From assembly GCF_003477705.1 (NCBI RefSeq), contig NZ_QUDV01000003.1:247473-311472 (forward strand): a stretch of 64,000 nt of DNA. Direction: 5' to 3'. Numbering within the stretch: position 1 is the stretch's first letter; each line of letters starts with the position of its first letter. Positions 58,535 to 64,000 of this stretch are shown piece after piece. The translations under genes and the position numbers were made by a program. The notes below the pieces were generated by a model, which was given only the letters and a program-made list of their open reading frames with translations, searched no databases and was not told the DNA's origin. The stretch is from Dorea sp. AF36-15AT. Lineage in GTDB: Bacteria > Bacillota > Clostridia > Lachnospirales > Lachnospiraceae.

Positions 58535-60226
58535 TTATTTTTTGTCGAAGATCCAGTAGGCATTTGCCGTAGCATGGATTTCCGACATCATATCAAATTC
58601 ACGGTTAATATAGTTCTTTGCGTCACTGTCATTGGGATCATTGACCAGTACCTTGCCGTTTGCCGTAACACCTCGGAGTACGATGAAGTGTCCGCCGCTG
58701 GTGAAAAGTCCTGCCCGCTGAGAGGAGATGACCGGACAGCCTTCGGAGAGTGCCTGAAGTACCGTATTGGCATTGCTGGTCTGTGTGACGCTGCCACAGC
58801 CGAAATGACTGGCTGCAGCCTGAAAGTAGCTCCAGTAGGTTCCAACTCCCGGCTTGTAATAGGAATTCCCGCACCATGCCACCGCATCCGGAGGGGTAAT
58901 GGTATTCCCGGTCAGGTAGCTGGCGATCATGGCAAAGCTGGTAGGCCCGCAGCCGGAAGATGCGATGGAGCCGCCGCCATAAGGAATGTTCCCGTAATCG
59001 GTCTGGAGATAGTGCGGAATCTGCATTCCGTTTGCCGGATAGCTTCCGCCGGTATTGGTAATCTGATAATACCGGAGAACATGCTCCACATATTCCTTGT
59101 CCCCATACCGGTCATAATGCCAGTTCGGACGGGCACACATCATATCCGAATAAGCAATGGCGTTTTCTTTGGTATAACCGCCGTCACGTTCCATTGCCCA
59201 GTCGATATAGCCGGAGCCGTAATTGTAACCCTGAAGCGCCAGCTTGATGCGGTCCAGGTCGGTAGGTCCGGTACATCCTGCTTTATCCAGTGCATACTTT
59301 AATTCCTGAATCCCACATTCGATGGAATAAGCAGGATCGGTGATGCCGTTGGGGACATGGGGGTATTTCTTATTAAAGCCGCCTTCTGCCGCCTGCATGG
59401 GATCGCTTCCACGCCCGCCGCTTTCCTGCATCATGACTGCCATGAGGAGTTCCACATAAGCTTCCATGCCGTATTTCTGTGCGACCTGCTGGATGGTAGC
59501 CCGGTAAGCCAGCACCTCATCGCTGACACCTACCGCCATGGCAAGACCGGAAGCGGAGCCGCCAAAGAACATGGTCAGGTTTTCCACATAACTGTCTGCC
59601 GTTTTTTTCTGCTTATCGGTCAGATGAAAGACGTGATCTGCAAAGTAGGCATCTCCGGCATAGCTGACCGTGTAGGTATGGCGGGTAAAAGTAACCTTTC
59701 TGGGTGGTGCATTTTCCTCTTCCGCCGGAACTTCCACCGTGGCCGTTTCTGAAGTAACGTCATAAGAAAAAAGCCCGTCCTCGTTTTCCCGGATCAGGCT
59801 TTTGAGTTTGCTGATATTTATATTTTTATAGTCATCCTGGCTGGCACAAAACTGTGCGATGAGCTGGTTCGCATTTACGATGATACTGGAAGCGTAAGGA
59901 TCGCTGATAGAGGCAGTATCTCCTTCCGGGAGTCTGGCAATTTCCGCATTGATCTTAGCAAGCAGTGCATCATGGCTTTCCTGAAGCACCTCCACGATTG
60001 CCTGATTGGAAGCCCGGATATTTTCACTGATTACCGTGTTGCTGGTCAGTGCTCCGGTATTTTCAGAGAGGTCTCCGAAGACGAGTCCCGGAAGCATGAC
60101 AAGGAACAGAATGGGAAGCATCAGTACACCGCCGACGGCTGCTCCAGTTTTCGCAAGGGTGCGCCTGTGCCGGAATACTGTACCGATGACAGCAAGAGGA
60201 CTGCCCATCAAGGCTGTTTTTGGCAT
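58535..60226 (-). CDS. Bifunctional cell-wall hydrolase: lysozyme-like plus C39-type peptidase
   Basis: A 563-residue protein. After an N-terminal membrane segment (about 30-55), residues 60-220 are a spacer. A lysozyme/transglycosylase domain follows (MAVMMQESGGRGSDPMQA with catalytic Glu, LALQGYNYGSGYIDWA), then a C39-like cysteine peptidase (YGGGSIASSGCGPTSFAMIA, SSQRAGLFTSGGHFIVLRGV, VLVNDPNDSD giving Cys-His-Asp). It opens peptidoglycan for the channel, like VirB1/CwlT-type proteins. Start MPKTALM at 60226 is chosen. Confidence 0.9.
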   Translation of the reverse strand: MPKTALMGSPLAVIGTVFRHRRTLAKTGAAVGGVLMLPILFLVMLPGLVFGDLSENTGALTSNTVISENIRASNQAIVEVLQESHDALLAKINAEIARLPEGDTASISDPYASSIIVNANQLIAQFCASQDDYKNINISKLKSLIRENEDGLFSYDVTSETATVEVPAEEENAPPRKVTFTRHTYTVSYAGDAYFADHVFHLTDKQKKTADSYVENLTMFFGGSASGLAMAVGVSDEVLAYRATIQQVAQKYGMEAYVELLMAVMMQESGGRGSDPMQAAEGGFNKKYPHVPNGITDPAYSIECGIQELKYALDKAGCTGPTDLDRIKLALQGYNYGSGYIDWAMERDGGYTKENAIAYSDMMCARPNWHYDRYGDKEYVEHVLRYYQITNTGGSYPANGMQIPHYLQTDYGNIPYGGGSIASSGCGPTSFAMIASYLTGNTITPPDAVAWCGNSYYKPGVGTYWSYFQAAASHFGCGSVTQTSNANTVLQALSEGCPVISSQRAGLFTSGGHFIVLRGVTANGKVLVNDPNDSDAKNYINREFDMMSEIHATANAYWIFDKK

Positions 60227-60227
60227 G

Positions 60228-61136
60228 TTACATACGCTCCTTTCGCTGTGGGGCTGGCGGCAGTTTCTGGACAATGGATTCATTGTAGGCTACTTTGCCG
60301 CTGCCGGAAGTATATGGTGTTTTTTCGACCGTATCCTGTGCATACTGCTTGTACCAGGTGGAACCATCCACGGACTGTACCGTAGAGTAGGAGCCCTGAG
60401 TAGGAGCTGCATACTGGTCGGCATGGTACAGGGCAAAATCCCGGTTTCCGGAGCTTCCGGTTTCGGTACCGGTGATCCTTCCGCCACCGATTTCTACATT
60501 ATCATAGGAAGAACCGCCGCCCGGATTGATGCCCATATAGGAAGTAAAGGCTTTCTGTGCGTCTGCTCCCTTGATGGAACCTACCTGACCGTAATTTCCC
60601 TGTGCAATGTTGCTGATGACCTGATTGGCAAAGTCTCCGCCTTTGTTCAGGGATGACTGGTAGAGCATGTTTCCGATACTGCTGTGTTCGGTATAACCGG
60701 TTGCGGAATTGACCGCTTCTCTTTGTACCTGTCTTCCCACTGCCCCGGCAAGCCCGCCGGATAGGAAGCTTCCTGCGACAGCCGCACTTCCGGGAGAAGA
60801 GGCTTTGTGGTAGCCGCCACCACCATGGGAACGCATGGAACCGGTCAGGCTCCGTCCTGCAATCAGAAGTTCAGCCATCATGTTTCCTCCGGTATTGCCG
60901 ACATTGATGCCAAGCGATGCCAGAAAAGAATCAATTTTCTGGGATACCTTTAAAAAGGCAATGGCACACAGGAACCAGACGAAGACATTTCCGGTTACCG
61001 CTTCCTTTCCCTGACTGGCAACTGCCGCTTCCACGTCTGCTTCCGTAAGCTCCGCTGCAAAGACCGGCATGGAGCAAAACAGTACCAGACAGGCAGTTAG
61101 TACCAGGAATGGTATGAGTTTCTTTCTAAGTTTCAT
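60228..61136 (-). CDS. Conjugation protein with signal peptide and Gly/Ser-rich tail
   Basis: A 302-residue protein. A signal peptide (FLVLTACLVLFCSMPVFAAE) is followed by one membrane segment (about 48-66, VFVWFLCAIAFLKV) and a long Gly/Ser-rich region with repeats of small residues. It is located between VirB6-like and hydrolase genes, as in related ICE operons (CD1107-type family). Probably a structural channel component. Confidence 0.75.
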   Translation of the reverse strand: MKLRKKLIPFLVLTACLVLFCSMPVFAAELTEADVEAAVASQGKEAVTGNVFVWFLCAIAFLKVSQKIDSFLASLGINVGNTGGNMMAELLIAGRSLTGSMRSHGGGGYHKASSPGSAAVAGSFLSGGLAGAVGRQVQREAVNSATGYTEHSSIGNMLYQSSLNKGGDFANQVISNIAQGNYGQVGSIKGADAQKAFTSYMGINPGGGSSYDNVEIGGGRITGTETGSSGNRDFALYHADQYAAPTQGSYSTVQSVDGSTWYKQYAQDTVEKTPYTSGSGKVAYNESIVQKLPPAPQRKERM

Positions 61137-61151
61137 TTTGGTCCTCCTTTC

Positions 61152-61862
61152 TTATAGGGATAACGGATTGGCAAGGAAGGTGCCGACCATAGAAGTAAAC
61201 AGCCGCAGGCACCACGCATTCATCAGAAGCAAAAAGAACTGGCCGCCAAGCATCCGGCACCAGCTTTTGAAGATATTTCCGGTTGACTGGCTGGCACCCA
61301 TGGAAAAAGCTGCCGGGGCTGTGTAGACCAGTACCCCCAGAAGAATATAGCGTTCTGCCGCTTCAAAGAGCAGTTTGATGTAGTTCCACGCCAGAATCAG
61401 TACCAGAATCAGTGCAATGATGGCTACCGCCCCATTTGCACAGACTCCCAGGATGACTGTGACTACGGAGTTAAAATCCGCAAATTTTAAAGGCGGCAGG
61501 TCTTCCGTCAGAATCCAGTTGTACGGTGTTCCTGAAATCTTCAGGAGCAGATCCACAATATCTTTCGCATAGAAGGTGAGAAAGATAAAGAGGAAGGAAC
61601 GGATGGACAGCTTAATGGGATCTTCCGCTTCGATACCGGCTCCCATAAAGTAATTTTTAAAGAGCTGCCATACCCAGTTTAAGAGGATCAGCCCGATGCC
61701 CAGTGCCAGAAAGACCTGATACATGGTCTCGGCAGCAGGAAAGTAGCGAAGAAACGTATCCATGGAACAGCCCAGAGCACCGAGGACTGAAGTGGTGATC
61801 AGATCCAGAATGTTCATGACCTGTTCGGCAATCCATTCCACGATTCCGTCAAGTATTCCCAT
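61152..61862 (-). CDS. VirB6/TrbL-like conjugation membrane protein
   Basis: A 236-residue polytopic protein with about five or six membrane segments (for example YQVFLALGIGLILLNWVWQL, FLFIFLTFYAKDIVDLLL, AIIALILVLILAWNYI). It would form the inner-membrane channel of the transfer apparatus. RBS GGAGAT. 18 nt after the pilin-like gene. Confidence 0.82.
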   Translation of the reverse strand: MGILDGIVEWIAEQVMNILDLITTSVLGALGCSMDTFLRYFPAAETMYQVFLALGIGLILLNWVWQLFKNYFMGAGIEAEDPIKLSIRSFLFIFLTFYAKDIVDLLLKISGTPYNWILTEDLPPLKFADFNSVVTVILGVCANGAVAIIALILVLILAWNYIKLLFEAAERYILLGVLVYTAPAAFSMGASQSTGNIFKSWCRMLGGQFFLLLMNAWCLRLFTSMVGTFLANPLSL

Positions 61863-61880
61863 AGTGGCATCTCCTTTCGT

Positions 61881-62258
61881 CTATCCGTTCCATTTTCCGC
61901 CTGCAAAGAACGGGGTGATGTAAGCCATGATAAAGCCAAGCCCGTTTAAGATCGCCCAGGTAATGACGATACGCTTGAGCCATGCACGTGATTCGTCCAC
62001 GGTTTTTCCGCTTTTGGAAAAATTCATCATCAGAAGGGCAACCGATGCCGTTACGACTGCAGCAATGGTGGAAATGAGGATAATCTGGTTATAGACATCC
62101 TTCATGATCTCATTGGCTTTGGTCCAGATGGTAGCGGCAAAAACCGGCTGTGTGTATCCGCAGAGGACTGTGACAGCCAGAAATGCAGCATACAGGCATC
62201 TGCCATAATTGACATGCCGTTTTGTGTCCGGCGGAGCGTTTTTCAGTTTGTGTTTCAC
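61881..62258 (-). CDS. VirB2/TrbC-like small membrane protein (pilin-like)
   Basis: A 125-residue protein: signal peptide (LYAAFLAVTVLCGYTQPVFA), then two hydrophobic helices (IILISTIAAVVTASVALLMM and IVITWAILNGLGFIMAYITP). This is the two-helix arrangement of VirB2/TrbC subunits. Start GTG after AAAAAGGAGG. First gene of the conjugation operon, behind a leader with three stem-loops. Confidence 0.78.
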   Translation of the reverse strand: MKHKLKNAPPDTKRHVNYGRCLYAAFLAVTVLCGYTQPVFAATIWTKANEIMKDVYNQIILISTIAAVVTASVALLMMNFSKSGKTVDESRAWLKRIVITWAILNGLGFIMAYITPFFAGGKWNG

Positions 62259-62285
62259 GTAAAAGTACCTCCTTTTTATAAGAGC

Positions 62286-62466
62286 GGCAGGAGAATTACC
62301 TCCCCTGCCTTTGCTTATGGTTTTCCTGCCTCAAGAAAGGACGCAGCCCGGTCAATGCAGGCTGCGTCCTAAATCAAAGTATGAAATTGTAAAGATCCTC
62401 CTATCTTACAGAAAAAACGCAGCTTATTTGCCGCAGGAGAGGCTTCCCATACGGCAGTGCTGCGTT
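62286..62466 (-). promoter_or_regulatory. Conjugation-operon leader with three stem-loops
   Basis: In transcription order on the minus strand: AACGCAGC/GCTGCGTT with an inner stem, then TTTTTTC (62466-62411); GGACGCAGCC/GGCTGCGTCC, then TTTCTT (62369-62334); GGCAGG/CCTGCC (62309-62286), close to the GGAGG of the first gene. The first two share the GACGCAGC/AACGCAGC arm and could form alternative pairings. The first resembles a full intrinsic terminator. This suggests attenuation of the transfer genes. Confidence 0.65.
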
Positions 62467-62572
62467 TCGTTCTGCATATAATTTTGACAATATCAATTTT
62501 AACATGGGTAAATTACCGCTACAATCGCAGGACTGTGCCAGTTACAGACGATGGAGTGCCAAAAATGTGACC

Positions 62573-62671
62573 AACGCTAAAAGCGTTATAAATGCAATCC
62601 TTATGGATACTGTAAGCGTGATTTGCAACCAATTATACTGGATTTACATGACTAATGCTTTAAGCGTTAGT
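62573..62671. promoter_or_regulatory. Paired operators of the XRE gene
   Basis: AACGCTAAAAGCGTT (62573-62587) and ACTAATGCTTTAAGCGTTAGT (62651-62671) are related palindromes. A matching half, AAAAGCATTATAAAA, lies at 63134-63148 before the next gene. They flank a TATACT (62634-62639) that probably serves the XRE gene. The first operator also lies near the start of the divergent conjugation leader. Confidence 0.6.
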
Positions 62672-62697
62672 GAATACTGGAAGGAGGAGGTGTGCGT

Positions 62698-63018
62698 GTG
62701 AAAGGAATGGGAAAGGCAATCCGCAGGTACAGGGAAGAGGCAGGAATTACGCAGGAGAGACTGGCTGAACTGGTGGATATCAGTACCAACCATCTGGGTG
62801 CGATTGAGCGGGAAGTGAAAACACCTACGATGGAAACATTTGTAAAGCTGTTGAATGTATTAGGTGCGGAACCGAATGAAGTGCTGAAGGAAGTGATTCC
62901 TCTTACCAGAATGGAACATACTTCTGTAGTGGAAGGAAAGCTGGAAAGGCTCACACCGAAGAAGCAGGAAAGCGTGCTTCGGATGCTGGATGTGATAATT
63001 GAAGAGATGATGAAATAG
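62698..63018 (+). CDS. XRE-family transcriptional regulator
   Basis: A 106-residue protein, HTH at residues 7-62 (IRRYREEAGITQERLAELVD, ISTNHLGAIEREVKTPTMET) with a helical tail (KLERLTPKKQESVLRMLDVI). GTG 62698 is chosen because AAGGAGGAGG ends 7 nt before it. It is divergent from the conjugation operon and flanked by palindromes, so it is a good candidate for the transfer-gene repressor. Confidence 0.88.
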   Translation: MKGMGKAIRRYREEAGITQERLAELVDISTNHLGAIEREVKTPTMETFVKLLNVLGAEPNEVLKEVIPLTRMEHTSVVEGKLERLTPKKQESVLRMLDVIIEEMMK

Positions 63019-63021
63019 AAG

Positions 63022-63053
63022 CTGTCTGCGAAATTGCCGCAGGCAGTTTTTTT
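63022..63053 (+). terminator. Terminator after the XRE gene
   Basis: CTGTCTGCG and CGCAGGCAG pair with a 7-nt loop, followed by seven T. Confidence 0.88.
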
Positions 63054-63173
63054 GAAAGCTGTATATGCAATAAAACACATAAAAATATGCGATTTATGAT
63101 GAAAGTGATTGCAAGATTTGATATAGTAATCCTAAAAGCATTATAAAACTAATTCTTAAAGGATGACTATAAT

Positions 63174-63887
63174 ATGAAAAAGGGATATGTGGGATTATTG
63201 GCATGTGCGTCAGGAATTCTGATCGGACTGGGAATCAGCCGGCTGGATCTGACAGGTTATCTTGAAAAAACACAGGAGCAGGAATATCACCCGGTAGAAA
63301 GAAAGGTGCCTGAATCAGTAGAAAGCAAGCTGAAAGATCCAAAACAGTGCTGGCTGTGTGGAAGCGATGAACGGAGTATGATGGATTATTTCCGGAAGTT
63401 TGACGATCTGGGAGTGATCTGTACCAATCACTGGTATGTGATGGATATGCATATCCGGAATCATGATGAGGACGGGAATCTTACCGGCCCGCAGGGAAAC
63501 GGGCATATGGGTTATACCGGGACAGGAGAAGGCGGCTGCTTTTTCCATACGGAGCAGATGTCGGATTACGGGATTTCCGAAGTATCGGTGGATTACGGGG
63601 AAGATAGTATCTTCGATGTGAAAAAAGTACAGAACCATCTGTGTCAGGAATGCCTGGATAAGCTGGTGGAAAGCATGGAGGTATTCTGTGAGGAAACGCA
63701 AAAACCCAAGCCCCGTGATCTGGTACTGGTGGATTTTCAGACATTGGAGCTGTACGCCATTCAGGAGCATAATGCGGGATACTTTATCCGGGATTATTAT
63801 GTGGAAATTGAGTCGGAGGAAGATGGGGTGGAAGTAAAGGCATTTTACTGCCCGAAGCTTAATAACGGGAAAAAGGATGGAGAATAA
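63174..63887 (+). CDS. Membrane-anchored Cys-rich protein of unknown function
   Basis: A 237-residue protein. The N-terminal hydrophobic segment (residues 5-21, YVGLLACASGILIGLGIS) could be a signal anchor. A CWLCG motif near residue 58 and CQECLD near 160 may bind a metal. The rest is acidic and soluble. AAAGGATG precedes the ATG. The operator half-site at 63134-63148 suggests control by the neighbouring XRE protein. Nothing convincing follows from 63888 to the window end. Confidence 0.6.
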   Translation: MKKGYVGLLACASGILIGLGISRLDLTGYLEKTQEQEYHPVERKVPESVESKLKDPKQCWLCGSDERSMMDYFRKFDDLGVICTNHWYVMDMHIRNHDEDGNLTGPQGNGHMGYTGTGEGGCFFHTEQMSDYGISEVSVDYGEDSIFDVKKVQNHLCQECLDKLVESMEVFCEETQKPKPRDLVLVDFQTLELYAIQEHNAGYFIRDYYVEIESEEDGVEVKAFYCPKLNNGKKDGE

Positions 63888-64000
63888 ATTGAGGTTTGCA
63901 TTGGTGAGGAGTATAATGTAAGTACGTGTTATGTATTGGAAAAACTGTTAAGGAAACAATCGGAGTTGGTGTAAACGAAAAAGCAGCCTTGAGTTCTGAT

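Noticed and set aside
58295..59302. A 335-codon plus-strand frame opposite the cell-wall hydrolase gene
   Set aside because: It runs antisense to conserved lysozyme and peptidase motifs; shadow frame of biased codon use.
1..64000. CRISPR array, rRNA or tRNA genes
   Set aside because: No regularly spaced identical repeats and no rRNA or tRNA sequence were recognised by eye; a tRNA scan could still reveal one at the element end outside the window.

Overview
The window is almost entirely one integrative and conjugative element (ICE) of a gut Firmicute, most likely a Lachnospiraceae (Blautia/Dorea/Roseburia-like) genome. Evidence for the host type: strong GGAGG ribosome sites, sigma-A promoters, Tn916 orf7/orf8-type regulators, a DUF3173 excisionase-like protein beside a tyrosine integrase, a class B sortase with a VaFE-repeat surface protein, and a Gram-positive type IV secretion system with a lysozyme/C39 hydrolase. 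The element runs off both edges. The integrase is cut at base 1, and no relaxase, coupling protein or origin of transfer was recognised, so the rest should lie beyond 64000. No rRNA, tRNA or CRISPR array was seen.

Layout. 1-1.7 kb: integrase, DUF3173 protein, a structured gap, an XRE repressor. 1.8-10.2 kb (+): a DNA-processing operon behind an attenuator leader: unknown protein, YqaJ exonuclease, RecD2-like helicase, a candidate annealing protein, a zinc-finger primase and sortase B. 10.2-12.8 kb (-): AT-rich cargo with gene remnants, an anti-sigma/ECF sigma pair and a secreted protein. 13.0-15.9 kb: ParM/ParR with 11-bp iterons, an XRE regulator, orf7/orf8-type regulators. 15.9-19.1 kb: MATE pump and PadR repressor with orphan winged-helix genes, bounded by two copies of a 31-bp terminator sequence. 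19.3-21.2 kb: serine recombinase, DUF5348, HicAB. 21.3-26.1 kb (-): DUF4143 AAA ATPase, LPD11 protein, NADAR protein, NAD-dependent DNA ligase. 26.4-31.7 kb: two-component system plus ABC transporter between two diverged copies of a winged-helix gene. 31.8-41.3 kb (-): long operon of SSB, membrane protein, MoxR-like AAA+ ATPase, XRE protein, HExxH-plus-VWA protein, SpoVT-like regulator and small unknowns. 41.4-45.6 kb: a second two-component/ABC system and a VapD-like pair. 45.6-47.7 kb: a yybP-ykoY manganese riboswitch in front of unknown/YccF/EcsC genes. 47.9-50.9 kb (-): sigma factor, DUF3268 and small proteins. 51.0-62.5 kb (-): adhesin and the conjugation machine. 62.7-63.9 kb: XRE regulator and an anchored Cys-rich protein.

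How it works together. YqaJ nuclease, annealing protein, helicase, primase, SSB and ligase could form a self-sufficient recombination/replication set for incoming DNA; ParMR may keep the excised form. Sortase B probably anchors the 1210-residue adhesin encoded 42 kb away, which would support mating contact. The most notable regulatory signal is that three far-apart operons (1772 +, 26076 -, 41255 -) share a promoter of the same design and a leader with a hairpin, a GYAGTTTANGTTTG box and, 6-7 nt later, an intrinsic terminator. This looks like an element-wide attenuation or antitermination regulon. The conjugation operon has its own leader with three stem-loops.
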